A stretch of 7,704 nt of DNA from Bacillota bacterium (GTDB taxonomy: Bacteria > Bacillota > Bacilli > Bacillales_B > DSM-18226): the NCBI GenBank assembly GCA_030705665.1, contig JAUZQA010000187.1:1-7704 (forward strand), given 5' to 3'. The notes under the pieces are model-generated. The model was not told where the DNA came from. It worked only from the letters and a program-made list of their open reading frames with translations, and ran no database searches. The position numbers were made by a program, and so were the translations under genes. Below, in pieces: positions 1-6,307 of the stretch (positions are counted from its first letter, which is position 1; every line of letters begins with the position of its first letter).

Positions 1-75
1 AACTTTATTTTCAAAAGAAATATTTAGTTCCTGGTAATTCCGATAATTTCTTAATGATAACTGCTCAATATACAT
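1..75 (-). CDS. recF: RecF, DNA replication/repair protein, N-terminal 25 codons only
   Basis: The minus strand from 75 reads MYIEQLSLRNYRNYQ and stays open to the window edge, so only 25 codons are present. This matches the RecF N-terminus, including the conserved LRNYRNY segment of the first beta strands. RecF is an SMC-like ATPase that helps load RecA at gaps and stalled forks. Its Walker A motif would lie just beyond the edge and is not visible. The ATG at 75-73 is preceded by GTGAGG with about 9 bases of spacing. It lies downstream of yaaA on the same strand, as in Bacillus subtilis. Identity rests on the short N-terminus plus gene order. Confidence 0.9.
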   Translation of the reverse strand, partial: MYIEQLSLRNYRNYQELNISFENKV

Positions 76-90
76 GTAGGTATCCTCACT

Positions 91-126
91 AAAAAAGGGG
101 AGGTCATGCCTTACCTTGCCCTTTTT
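91..126 (-). terminator. Possible hairpin/terminator between yaaA and recF
   Basis: On the plus strand AAAAAGGG (92-99) pairs with CCCTTTTT (119-126), and AGGT (101-104) pairs with ACCT (113-116), leaving an 8-base loop and a small asymmetric bulge. Because A runs and T runs flank the GC pairs, it could act on either strand. On the recF strand, T residues at 96-91 follow the arm. The stem is imperfect and AT-rich at its base, so it may be only a leader structure attenuating recF. Confidence is low. Confidence 0.3.
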
Positions 127-161
127 CCTAATATACATGGGTGGTTTTCAATGAATGAACA

Positions 162-374
162 CTACACGATCAAAAACTCCCCAAAGCCGGGGATTTTTAC
201 TTTATCACCGGGATAAAGTTTTCTGCCTCTTCTTTGATCTTGTTCCCCATTAATAAAAATCGCATTTTCGCTTAAAAACCACTTGGCCATTCCACCAGTT
301 TGGATGATATCAGCCAATTTAAGAAATTGTCCCAGTGCGATATATTCAGTCTCGACTTTTATTTCTTTCGGCAT
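162..374 (-). CDS. yaaA: YaaA, small S4-domain RNA-binding protein
   Basis: This 70-residue protein of the YaaA/YbcJ-like S4 family matches B. subtilis YaaA along its length (shared LGQFLKLAD, GGMAKWFLSE, RRGRKLY and GDKV). The S4 fold spans about residues 13-60, with basic RRGRK at 48-52 as the likely RNA contact. Family proteins are thought to bind structured RNA, possibly in ribosome assembly; the exact role is not settled. I chose the ATG at 374 because it aligns with the B. subtilis start and has GAGTG 6 bases upstream. An in-frame GTG at 383 would add three residues but lacks a good ribosome binding site. It sits between dnaN and recF and may have its own promoter. Confidence 0.92.
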   Translation of the reverse strand: MPKEIKVETEYIALGQFLKLADIIQTGGMAKWFLSENAIFINGEQDQRRGRKLYPGDKVKIPGFGEFLIV

Positions 375-411
375 TACATTCACTCATTTCTGAAATGGTC
401 TCTAAAATTCT

Positions 412-440
412 ATTTTACTAAACAATTAAAAAGTAATCAA
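412..440 (-). promoter_or_regulatory. Candidate SigA promoter for yaaA (and recF)
   Basis: On the minus strand TTGATT (440-435) and TAAAAT (417-412) are separated by exactly 17 bases, matching the SigA consensus at 4 of 6 and 5 of 6 positions. Transcription would start near 405, about 30 bases before the yaaA start. It lies just downstream of the hairpin that follows dnaN, so yaaA-recF could be transcribed independently of dnaA-dnaN. Prediction from sequence only. Confidence 0.5.
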
Positions 441-469
441 ACATCCTTTGTTATTGGAATTTAATCCCA

Positions 470-503
470 TAACAGAAACAAGCCACCTATTTATGGCAGC
501 TTG
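470..503 (-). terminator. Hairpin terminator (possibly partial) after dnaN
   Basis: Positions 503-479 on the minus strand form a 9-pair stem, CAAGCTGCC with GGTGGCTTG, including two G-T wobbles around a 7-base loop. TTTCTGTT follows (478-471). It begins 8 bases after the dnaN stop codon. The T tract is interrupted, so termination may be incomplete and allow read-through into yaaA-recF. Confidence 0.5.
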
Positions 504-511
504 CGACTTTT

Positions 512-1648
512 CTAGTAGGTTCTTACAGGTAAAATCAATTGTAATATGGTTTCATCGTGAAGCGGACGAATGACAAAGGGGCGCATTGCTCCAGTAAAGC
601 TTACCTTAATATCCGTTCCTTCTAATGCTTTAAGAGCATCCATCATAAATTTAGCACTAAAAGAGATCTTTAATTCTTCTCCTTCAATCGACTCACTTTG
701 AACTTCTTCAATAACCTTACCAATTTCCGGAGTGTTGGAGGAAATCTCAATTAGACTATTTTCGATTGTTGAAAATTTAACGACGTTATTCCTTCCTTCC
801 CGTGCAAGTAATGAGGCACGATCAATGGCTTGAAGGAATTCTTTTGTATTTAAGATAACATCGGTTTTACTCTCGTTTGGAATAAGTCTTGATGTATCCG
901 GATAATTCCCTTCCAACAACCTAGAGAAAAATAATATGTGTTTAGTTTTAAATAAAATTTGATTTTCAGTAATGACAATATCAATGGCATCATTTGAGTC
1001 ATCGATAATTTTACTTAATTCATTCAAACTTTTTCCTGGAATAACTACATTATAGCTTTCGCCATTTTCTGATTCTATTTTTGCAATTCGGAGTGCCAGT
1101 CTGTGACTATCTGTTGCAATACAGGTTAACTGGTTATTTTCCACTTTCCAGTTTACACCTGTCAACACCGGCCGTGTTTCTGACGTGGACACTGCAAATA
1201 CTGTTTGACGGATCATTGCTTTTAATAAGTCAGCAGCAATATGGAATTTATTATTTTCTTCAATTTGCGGAAGGTGCGGATATTCTTCTGCGTCCAGTCC
1301 ATTTAAACTAAATTCCGATTTTCCAGAACGAATGACAGTTTGCAGATGATTTAAAACTTCAATCTCAACAGAATCTGTAGGTAATTTTTTTACGATCTCA
1401 CTGAAAAACCTGGCATTTAGTACAATTGCACCTGTTTCCTTAATTTCAACAATTTCATCTCCATCTTCTTCTTTTGGGATGAAGATCTGAATTGAAATAT
1501 CCGAGTCACTTCCGGTTAATGTAACACCATCGTTAGAGGCAACAATTTTTATTCCTGTCAAAATCGGAATCGTCGTTCTTGATGTTACTGCCTTCATAAC
1601 GTCAGAAACACTTTGAACTAAATGATCTCGTTGGATTATAAATTTCAT
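512..1648 (-). CDS. dnaN: DNA polymerase III beta subunit (sliding clamp)
   Basis: A 378-residue protein, the same length as B. subtilis DnaN and alignable end to end from memory: N-terminal MKFIIQRD, SRTTIPILTGIKI, TDSHRLALR and C-terminal LILPVRTY. DnaN forms a ring-shaped homodimer of three similar domains per subunit (roughly 1-125, 126-250 and 251-378). It tethers the polymerase to DNA and binds clamp-binding motifs of partners. An upstream in-frame ATG at 1690 would add 14 residues, but the ATG at 1648 matches the family start and has GGAGG 8-9 bases upstream. The gene follows dnaA, separated by the origin unwinding region, and is probably co-transcribed with it. Confidence 0.98.
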   Translation of the reverse strand: MKFIIQRDHLVQSVSDVMKAVTSRTTIPILTGIKIVASNDGVTLTGSDSDISIQIFIPKEEDGDEIVEIKETGAIVLNARFFSEIVKKLPTDSVEIEVLNHLQTVIRSGKSEFSLNGLDAEEYPHLPQIEENNKFHIAADLLKAMIRQTVFAVSTSETRPVLTGVNWKVENNQLTCIATDSHRLALRIAKIESENGESYNVVIPGKSLNELSKIIDDSNDAIDIVITENQILFKTKHILFFSRLLEGNYPDTSRLIPNESKTDVILNTKEFLQAIDRASLLAREGRNNVVKFSTIENSLIEISSNTPEIGKVIEEVQSESIEGEELKISFSAKFMMDALKALEGTDIKVSFTGAMRPFVIRPLHDETILQLILPVRTY

Positions 1649-1690
1649 GAAAAAATCCTCCGTATTAGCATATTTTTTAATTGCTTGCAT

Positions 1691-1736
1691 ATAATAATAA
1701 GTTTTTAAAAAAAATAGTAGAAGTACTAGTAGGGCC
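1691..1736. other. oriC unwinding element: DnaA-trios, GC-rich spacer and AT-rich stretch
   Basis: On the plus strand 1715-1732 reads TAG-TAG-AAG-TAC-TAG-TAG, six 3-base units matching the DnaA-trio pattern (3'-GAT-5' read from the box side) known from the B. subtilis basal origin. They are followed by GGCC (1733-1736) and then the DnaA boxes at 1737-1753. On the other side lies an A/T-only stretch broken by a single G (1691-1714), the expected site of strand opening. By analogy, DnaA bound at the boxes extends along the trio strand and melts the AT-rich DNA. Order and polarity match B. subtilis. Confidence 0.85.
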
Positions 1737-1753
1737 TGTGGGTTTGTGGATAA
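1737..1753 (-). promoter_or_regulatory. DnaA boxes next to the DnaA-trios
   Basis: 1745-1753 is an exact consensus box, TTATCCACA on the minus strand. It abuts a degenerate one at 1737-1745 (AAACCCACA on the minus strand, three mismatches), sharing one base. These occupy the positions of the two boxes flanking the unwinding element in B. subtilis and should load DnaA toward the trios. The degenerate box is called by position more than by sequence. Confidence 0.8.
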
Positions 1754-1773
1754 CCCGCTTTATTAACGGAAAT

Positions 1774-1801
1774 ACAGTCTATCCACATGTGGATAGACTG
1801 T
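1774..1801. repeat. 28-bp perfect palindrome of two abutting DnaA boxes
   Basis: The segment is identical to its reverse complement over 28 bases. The core holds CTATCCACA (1779-1787) directly abutting TGTGGATAG (1788-1796), each one mismatch from consensus. As RNA from the dnaA strand it would form a long hairpin just after dnaA, but it is followed by ATTTCC rather than a T run, so an origin role is more likely than termination. A further one-mismatch box, TTATCAACA, lies at 1819-1827 next to the dnaA stop codon. Confidence 0.85.
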
Positions 1802-1833
1802 GTATAAACTAGGTCCATTTATCAACAAATTAG

Positions 1834-3180
1834 TTAAACTTTCAACAATTCATTTAACTCTTTTATTTGCCTTTGCAGCTGTGAATCAGATTGCAGAAGC
1901 TTAGAAATCTTTTCATGAGCATGAATAACGGTAGTATGGTCCCTGCCGCCAAACTCTTCTCCTATTTTCGGCAGCGAGTAATCTGTTAATTCGCGTGATA
2001 GGTACATCGCGATCTGTCTTGGAAAAGCAACAGACTTTGTCCGTTTTTTAGCCTTAAAGTCTTCAAGTTTTATATTGAATTGCTCCCCGACAGTCCTTTG
2101 AATATCATGGATTGTAATCATTTTTGGCTTCGAACCTGGAATAATGTCTTTCAATGCTTCAGCAGCCAAGTCTGCATTGATATCTTTATTGATTAACGAT
2201 GAATAAGCAACCACACGAATTAATGCCCCTTCAAGTTCACGGATATTGGAATCAATTTGATTAGCAATATATAGCATCACTTCATTTGGAATATCTAAGC
2301 CATCTGCCTTGGCCTTTTTTCGTAAAATGGCGATTCTTGTTTCTAGGTCAGGCGGTGTAATGTCAGTGATCAATCCCCACTCAAATCGGGAACGCAAACG
2401 GTCCTCCAAGGTTGGGATTTCTCTTGGCGTTCGATCACTTGAAATAATAATTTGTTTATTATCCTCATGAAGAGTGTTGAAGGTATGGAAAAATTCTTCT
2501 TGCGTTGATTCTTTTCCGGCCAAAAACTGAATATCATCTATCAAGAGGACATCTACATTTCGATATTTATTGCGGAAGTTTTCCGCTTTATTATCACGAA
2601 TGGAGTTAATAAACTCATTTGTAAACTTCTCTGATGATAAATAAACAACCTTTGCTGAAGGATTATGTTCCAATACATAATGACCAATGGCGTGCATTAA
2701 GTGTGTTTTTCCTAATCCAACGCCACCATAAATAAACAAAGGATTATAGGCTTTTGCTGGAGCCTCTGCAACAGCAAGTGATGCAGCATGGGCAAAACGG
2801 TTGCCAGAGCCAATAACAAAAGTGTCGAATGTATATTTAGGAATCAACATGCTTTGCGGAAAATCGGTATGTTCGTCATCTCTTTTTGTTTTCTTAGGAG
2901 GAACGGGCAGATCAACATCTTCAGCACTTTTGTTTTGTGGAATGATAAATTTTACGGCCAATTCCTCACCTGTAATTTCATATAGGATGCCGGCAACCAA
3001 TTGAGAATAGCGTTCTTCCAGCCAATCACGAGCAAATTCATTTGGAGCTGTTATGACAAGCAGGTCTCCCTTTAGAGAATGGGCCTTTGTTGATTTGAGC
3101 CAAGTATCAAAACTAGGTTTGCTTATCTTTTTTTCTATGTTGTTTAAAGCAGCACTCCAAAGATCCGCAATATTTTCCAA
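1834..3180 (-). CDS. dnaA: Chromosomal replication initiator protein DnaA
   Basis: A 448-residue AAA+ initiator that binds DnaA boxes, oligomerises with ATP and opens the origin. Domain I (about 1-80) has ENIADLW and [11 protein letters not shown]; a short charged linker follows (about 85-108). Domain III carries Walker A GGVGLGKT (152-159), Walker B LLIDDIQ (212-218), sensor SSDR (247-250), arginine-finger region RLRSR (261-265) and NIRELEGA (312-319). Domain IV has the signature [15 protein letters not shown] (411-425), which reads the box. The start is TTG at 3180-3178, supported by AAAGGAGGG 7 bases upstream and alignment of MENI with B. subtilis DnaA. Box clusters flank the gene, implying autoregulation. 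Confidence 0.98.
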   Translation of the reverse strand: MENIADLWSAALNNIEKKISKPSFDTWLKSTKAHSLKGDLLVITAPNEFARDWLEERYSQLVAGILYEITGEELAVKFIIPQNKSAEDVDLPVPPKKTKRDDEHTDFPQSMLIPKYTFDTFVIGSGNRFAHAASLAVAEAPAKAYNPLFIYGGVGLGKTHLMHAIGHYVLEHNPSAKVVYLSSEKFTNEFINSIRDNKAENFRNKYRNVDVLLIDDIQFLAGKESTQEEFFHTFNTLHEDNKQIIISSDRTPREIPTLEDRLRSRFEWGLITDITPPDLETRIAILRKKAKADGLDIPNEVMLYIANQIDSNIRELEGALIRVVAYSSLINKDINADLAAEALKDIIPGSKPKMITIHDIQRTVGEQFNIKLEDFKAKKRTKSVAFPRQIAMYLSRELTDYSLPKIGEEFGGRDHTTVIHAHEKISKLLQSDSQLQRQIKELNELLKV

Positions 3181-3334
3181 CTAGTATCCCTCCTTTTCAT
3201 TTTCTTAAACAGTTTTTATATAACCATTGTATTTTTCAGATCTTCATTTTGTTGTCGTATATAGTTTTGTTGCCAAATTGTATGATTATACAAAGGCTAA
3301 AACCTATAAATCTATAAATATACGAAAAAATGGC

Positions 3335-3651
3335 TGTGGAAAAATATATAATAAGGAAAATAAGTGGGGTTTCGACAATATCCACTTGTTGTGGACAAGT
3401 TTATTTTAACACTATGAATAACTGTCCACATGTTATCCACAATCTGTGGATAACATCTCCTGTTCAATCAGGTTATCCAGAGTGAAAACACAAATATAAT
3501 ATCAAATTTAACGAAGCGACGCAATGTTTTTTAGAAGTTTATCCACAACTGTAACATTCTGTGCATTATGATTGTCCACAGTTTCTGTTTTTGTGAAAAA
3601 CCTGTCGATAAGGATTGTGGATAGAAAAAATGGCGGTAAATTTTATCCACA
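3335..3651. other. Main DnaA-box array of oriC upstream of dnaA
   Basis: Exact TTATCCACA boxes lie at 3433-3441 (+), 3445-3453 (-), 3539-3547 (+) and 3643-3651 (+). One-mismatch boxes lie at 3335-3343 (-), 3390-3398 (-), 3473-3481 (+), 3572-3580 (+), 3603-3611 (-) and 3616-3624 (-); two-mismatch boxes at 3378-3386 (+) and 3422-3430 (+). The pair at 3433-3453 is an inverted repeat with 12-base arms (3430-3441 and 3445-3456) around ATC. This is the position of the upstream half of the bipartite B. subtilis origin. No DnaA-trio run adjoins any of these boxes, so they probably assemble DnaA and regulate dnaA. The rest of 3199-3765 shows no gene. Confidence 0.9.
3348..3378 (-). promoter_or_regulatory. 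Candidate dnaA promoter overlapping DnaA boxes
   Basis: On the minus strand TTGTCG (3378-3373) and TATTAT (3353-3348) are 19 bases apart, or 18 if TTATTA is used. The predicted start near 3341 falls in the DnaA box at 3335-3343, and the -35 touches the box at 3378-3386, which would suit repression by DnaA. An alternative is the exact TATAAT at 3290-3285, which lacks a recognisable -35. Neither is strong, so the assignment is tentative. Confidence 0.33.
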
Positions 3652-3765
3652 GGGTAGAAAATTGGTAAGGCCAATTGGATTTTAAGGCGATCGGCGACTT
3701 AATTTTTGCTTAAGAAATAGTTCTGATTTAAACTATAGAATGGGAGATAATAAATATAGGGGCAG

Positions 3766-3794
3766 TTGACATATGCACCTGTGGTCTTTATAAT
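3766..3794 (+). promoter_or_regulatory. Perfect-consensus SigA promoter of rpmH
   Basis: TTGACA (3766-3771) and TATAAT (3789-3794) match the SigA consensus exactly with the ideal 17-base spacer. Transcription should begin near 3801, giving a leader of roughly 40 bases before the rpmH start. This fits the high expression expected of a ribosomal protein gene. It points away from dnaA and is the strongest promoter in the window. Confidence 0.92.
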
Positions 3795-3839
3795 AAGTAA
3801 GACTGTCTTTAACAGCTATTCCTCAGGGAGGTGTCATAT

Positions 3840-3974
3840 ATGAAAAGAACTTACCAACCAAATAAACGTAAACATAGTAAAGTTCATGGTTTCCGCAGCC
3901 GCATGAGCAGTGCAAACGGTCGTAAAGTATTAGCTCGTCGTCGCCGTAAAGGAAGAAAAGTATTATCAGCATAG
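3840..3974 (+). CDS. rpmH: Ribosomal protein L34 (bL34)
   Basis: Translation gives [20 protein letters not shown] and onward for 44 residues, ending RKGRKVLSA. This is the usual length and the very basic composition of bL34, a small protein buried in the rRNA of the large subunit. The conserved [11 protein letters not shown] start, GFRSRM and the Arg/Lys-rich C-terminal half ([10 protein letters not shown]) are all present. The ATG at 3840 has GGAGG (3827-3831) 8 bases upstream. The gene has its own strong promoter and terminator, so it is largely a single-gene transcript at the head of the rpmH-rnpA-spoIIIJ-jag cluster. Confidence 0.98.
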   Translation: MKRTYQPNKRKHSKVHGFRSRMSSANGRKVLARRRRKGRKVLSA

Positions 3975-4004
3975 ACCACTGAAATTCCTCAGTGGTCTTT
4001 TTTT
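3973..4004 (+). terminator. Rho-independent terminator of rpmH
   Basis: AGACCACTGA (3973-3982) pairs perfectly with TCAGTGGTCT (3989-3998) around a 6-base loop, followed by an unbroken T run at 3998-4004. The stem starts at the last two bases of the rpmH TAG stop codon. Most rpmH transcripts should end here, so rnpA would need read-through or a promoter of its own. Confidence 0.95.
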
Positions 4005-4047
4005 ACAAAAAGACTGATTATTTTTTTAAGAAAATGTACAAGCTTAT

Positions 4048-4242
4048 TTGTTGATTGGAGCGGAAGGTGCTCGACTCCTCGAAAAAGCTAACGCATTTTC
4101 TTCGTGCGTGGGCGGATTCAAAGAAGCTTATCAATGTCCTGCGGGATCAAGAGGTCACTTGGAGACCCCGCAGGCGCCAAAGCGCCGAGGAGGCTTCAGG
4201 ACCTCCCCGCGGAAAGCGAGCACCTGGAGCGGAAATCAACAA
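4048..4242. repeat. GC-rich structured intergenic repeat between rpmH and rnpA
   Basis: A 195-base element stands out as GC-rich in AT-rich surroundings. Its ends form a 9-pair stem (TTGTTGATT 4048-4056 with AATCAACAA 4234-4242). GGTGCTCG (4066-4073) then pairs with CGAGCACC (4217-4224). Between these stems the same 9-mer, GGAGCGGAA, occurs in both arms (4057-4065 and 4226-4234). Inner stems are CTCCTCG/CGAGGAG (4075-4081, 4186-4192), CCTGCGGG/CCCGCAGG (4138-4145, 4167-4174) and GCGC-CAAA-GCGC. It resembles from memory a dispersed repeat found in several Bacillus-group genomes; I cannot name the family with certainty. No transposase is present, and the short open frames across it look spurious. 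Confidence 0.8.
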
Positions 4243-4259
4243 CTACATATAAAAAGATT

Positions 4260-4288
4260 TTGTAATGGGGAAAAATATTCGTCATTAT
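4260..4288 (+). promoter_or_regulatory. Weak candidate promoter for rnpA
   Basis: TTGTAA (4260-4265) and CATTAT (4283-4288) are 17 bases apart, each four of six to the SigA consensus. It lies after the structured repeat and would start transcription only about 15 bases before the rnpA start codon. It matters because the rpmH terminator is strong, but AT-rich DNA yields such matches by chance. Confidence 0.25.
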
Positions 4289-4309
4289 ATAAACTGAAGG
4301 TGTTTTTCC

Positions 4310-4678
4310 ATGAAAAAAGAATTAAGAATAAAAAAGAATAAAGATTTCCAAGAAGCCTTTAAAAAAGGGCGATCATTTGCAAATCGGCAATTTGTCGTCT
4401 ATGTCCTTAAAAAAGAAGGACAAACCTCTTTTAGGATCGGTCTCTCCGTTAGCAAAAAACTTGGAAACGCTGTAATGAGAAATCAAATTAAACGATACAT
4501 CCGCCAAGCCGTATTTGAAATAAAAGAATCCATGCAGCAGGATTTAGATTATGTGATCATTGCCAGAAAACCATTGGTAGAAATGGACTTTTTTGAGGTG
4601 AAAAAAAGCCTGGCGCACGTTCTAAAAGTAGGAAAGGTTTTACAGAAAGAGGAAAACGGCAATCTAAAACGAATTTAA
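4310..4678 (+). CDS. rnpA: Ribonuclease P protein component
   Basis: This 122-residue basic protein is the protein subunit of RNase P. It binds the catalytic RnpB RNA and the 5' leader of precursor tRNAs to aid 5'-end maturation. The start [20 protein letters not shown] matches the family N-terminus. [26 protein letters not shown] (about 41-66) contains the conserved RNR box (R57, N58, then KR at 61-62). ARKP (85-88) and the KKSLAHVL segment follow. It is slightly longer than B. subtilis RnpA (about 116 residues), with a charged extra tail. The ATG at 4310 has AAGGTG 7 bases upstream. It follows rpmH as in most bacteria, but here the repeat intervenes. Confidence 0.97.
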   Translation: MKKELRIKKNKDFQEAFKKGRSFANRQFVVYVLKKEGQTSFRIGLSVSKKLGNAVMRNQIKRYIRQAVFEIKESMQQDLDYVIIARKPLVEMDFFEVKKSLAHVLKVGKVLQKEENGNLKRI

Positions 4679-4744
4679 TTAAATATTGGAATTTATTCCC
4701 CAAAAAATAATGATAAAATATGTTTTAAAAAATCTACATAAAAT

Positions 4745-4772
4745 TTGCCAAAAAAATTTTATAATTTATATA
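4745..4772 (+). promoter_or_regulatory. Candidate promoter of spoIIIJ-jag
   Basis: TTGCCA (4745-4750) lies 16 bases before TATATA (4767-4772). An exact TATAAT (4771-4776) overlaps it but gives a 20-base spacer. The rnpA-spoIIIJ gap (4679-4797) is nearly all A and T with no terminator-like hairpin, so this would add to read-through from rnpA. It fits vegetative SigA expression of spoIIIJ, but the AT richness makes the call uncertain. Confidence 0.4.
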
Positions 4773-4797
4773 TAATCAAGTTAGGAGGACTATTCGG

Positions 4798-5574
4798 TTG
4801 AAGAAAAGAATCATTGTTTTGCTTGGGATCCTCTCTTTGTTTTTACTTTTAGCTGGATGTAGTGAAATTAAACAGCCAATCACACCTGAAAGTAAAGGAA
4901 TTTGGAACCAATATATCGTTTACCCATTATCCTGGCTAATCAAGGAAGTGGCCCATCTGCTCGGGGGAAGTTATGGGTGGTCGCTTATTGTCGTAACGAT
5001 ATTAATTCGCTTAGTCATCCTGCCGCTAATGATTAAGCAAACAAAAAGCGCCAAGGCCATGCAGGCACTACAGCCCGAAATTCAAAAGCTTAAGGAAAAA
5101 TACAGTTCCAAAGATCAAAAAACCCAACAAAAGCTGCAGCAGGAACAGATGGCTCTATTTCAAAAGAATGGTGTCAATCCAATGGCTGGCTGCCTGCCGT
5201 TAATCATTCAAATGCCAATTCTAATCGGTTTCTATCATGCCATTTCTCGAACAAGCGAAATTGCCCAGGATAGTTTTCTTTGGTTTGACTTGGGGACAAA
5301 AGACCCATACTACATCTTGCCAATTGTTGCAGGGATCACAACCTTTATCCAGCAAAAAATGACCATGGCTGGAACGGAACAGAATCCGCAAATGGCAATG
5401 ATGACCTGGATGATGCCGATTATGATTGTGATTTTTGCTTTCAATTTCCCAGCAGCTTTATCTTTATACTGGGTAGTCGGAAATATTTTTATGATTGTTC
5501 AAACCTACTTTATTAAAGGACCGGAACTGAAGAAAACAACAGTAACCGGAAAAGCGGGAGGAGCGAAAAAGTGA
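4798..5574 (+). CDS. spoIIIJ: Membrane protein insertase SpoIIIJ (YidC/Oxa1 family lipoprotein)
   Basis: A 258-residue YidC1-type insertase that places proteins in the membrane, alone or with Sec; the B. subtilis orthologue is also needed for forespore gene activation in sporulation. A signal peptide (1-20) ends in lipobox LAGC with Cys21 for lipid attachment. Membrane helix 1 (about 59-79) carries R71, the conserved hydrophilic-groove arginine. A charged cytoplasmic helical hairpin follows (about 82-125), then helices near 130-150, 170-187, 203-217 and 219-238, and a basic tail. The start is TTG at 4798 with AGGAGG (4783-4788) 9 bases upstream, giving the expected MKKR signal peptide. Its stop overlaps the jag start. 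Confidence 0.97.
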   Translation: MKKRIIVLLGILSLFLLLAGCSEIKQPITPESKGIWNQYIVYPLSWLIKEVAHLLGGSYGWSLIVVTILIRLVILPLMIKQTKSAKAMQALQPEIQKLKEKYSSKDQKTQQKLQQEQMALFQKNGVNPMAGCLPLIIQMPILIGFYHAISRTSEIAQDSFLWFDLGTKDPYYILPIVAGITTFIQQKMTMAGTEQNPQMAMMTWMMPIMIVIFAFNFPAALSLYWVVGNIFMIVQTYFIKGPELKKTTVTGKAGGAKK

Positions 5575-6191
5575 AACAAGTAACTGCTACAGGACAAACT
5601 GTCGAAGAAGCAGTATCACAAGCTTTAGCTCAATTAAACACAACTAAAGACCGCACAGAGGTTTCCATTATTGATGAAGGAAAAAGAGGCATTTTTGGTA
5701 TTTTTGGATCACGCCCGGCAATTGTAAAGGTTACTGTTAAGAAGGAAGATCCAATTGAAGAAGCAAAAAAATTCTTGTATCAAGTTAGTGAGCAAATGGG
5801 TGCTTCAATTGATATCGAAGTGAAAAAGGATGGAAAGCAAGTACAGCTTTATCTGAAGGGTGAAAAAATTGCCCTCTTGATCGGAAAAAGAGGCCAAACT
5901 TTAAATTCACTTCAATACTTGACCCAATTGGTGATCAATCGTCATGCTGAACAATACTTGACTGTAATTTTAGATGCTGAAGACTACCGAAATAGAAGAA
6001 ATGAAACCCTGATACATCTTGCCCATCGACTTGCCCAAAAGGCACTTAAAACAGGAAAAGACGTATCACTTGAGCCAATGCCTTCATATGAGCGAAAAGT
6101 TATTCATACTGCTTTAGCGGATAATAAAAAAATTAAAACATTTTCCGATGGATCTGAACCGCATCGGTATATAGTCATTTCTCCAAAATAA
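5571..6191 (+). CDS. jag: Jag/KhpB, KH and R3H domain RNA-binding protein
   Basis: A 206-residue three-part protein: a Jag N-terminal domain (about 1-52, with [15 protein letters not shown]), a type II KH domain (about 75-135) with GKRG loop at 105-108, and an R3H domain (about 140-206) with R175 and H179 and the conserved end [13 protein letters not shown]. Orthologues, also called KhpB, bind RNA, in streptococci together with KhpA, and affect cell division and elongation; the role here is inferred. The GTG start overlaps the spoIIIJ stop (GTGA, 5571-5574), with GGGAGG (5556-5561) 9 bases upstream, implying translational coupling. The spoIIIJ-jag pairing is conserved in Firmicutes. A strong terminator follows. 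Confidence 0.97.
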   Translation: MKQVTATGQTVEEAVSQALAQLNTTKDRTEVSIIDEGKRGIFGIFGSRPAIVKVTVKKEDPIEEAKKFLYQVSEQMGASIDIEVKKDGKQVQLYLKGEKIALLIGKRGQTLNSLQYLTQLVINRHAEQYLTVILDAEDYRNRRNETLIHLAHRLAQKALKTGKDVSLEPMPSYERKVIHTALADNKKIKTFSDGSEPHRYIVISPK

Positions 6192-6198
6192 CTAACAG

Positions 6199-6232
6199 AC
6201 ATCCAGCCGAATTTCGGCTGGATGTTTTTTTT
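6199..6232 (+). terminator. Rho-independent terminator after jag
   Basis: ACATCCAGCCGA (6199-6210) pairs perfectly over 12 bases with TCGGCTGGATGT (6214-6225) around a 3-base loop, followed by eight T residues (6225-6232). It starts 8 bases after the jag stop and closes the rightward rpmH-to-jag cluster, so mnmE must have its own promoter. Confidence 0.96.
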
Positions 6233-6307
6233 ATTTGGCAATGTTTGTCCATGTGTCCCTTCTCTTTTTGACCTTAATGGAGTTTTAAAGTTTATAAATA
6301 TTCTTTC

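Noticed and set aside
1081..1311. 76-codon plus-strand open frame inside dnaN
   Set aside because: It is antisense to the conserved clamp gene and shows no family resemblance.
2788..3004. Two overlapping plus-strand open frames inside dnaA
   Set aside because: They are antisense shadows of the conserved dnaA coding sequence with no ribosome binding site or recognisable product.
3227..3409. 60-codon plus-strand open frame in the origin
   Set aside because: It runs antisense through the dnaA promoter region and DnaA boxes, with low-complexity AT-rich codons and no good ribosome binding site.
3335..3651. CRISPR-like or iteron array in the dnaA-rpmH gap
   Set aside because: The repeated unit is the 9-base DnaA box in mixed orientation with irregular spacing, so there are no true repeat-spacer units.
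3660..3711. Small inverted repeats (AATTGG/CCAATT and CTTAA/TTAAG) between the last DnaA box and the rpmH promoter
   Set aside because: Stems of only 5-6 AT-rich pairs are expected by chance in such DNA, and no T run or known motif accompanies them.
4048..4341. Open frames of 65 and 97 codons on the plus strand between rpmH and rnpA
   Set aside because: They lie across the structured GC-rich repeat, have no recognisable product, and the longer one runs into rnpA in another frame. The stem-loop pattern explains the sequence better than coding.
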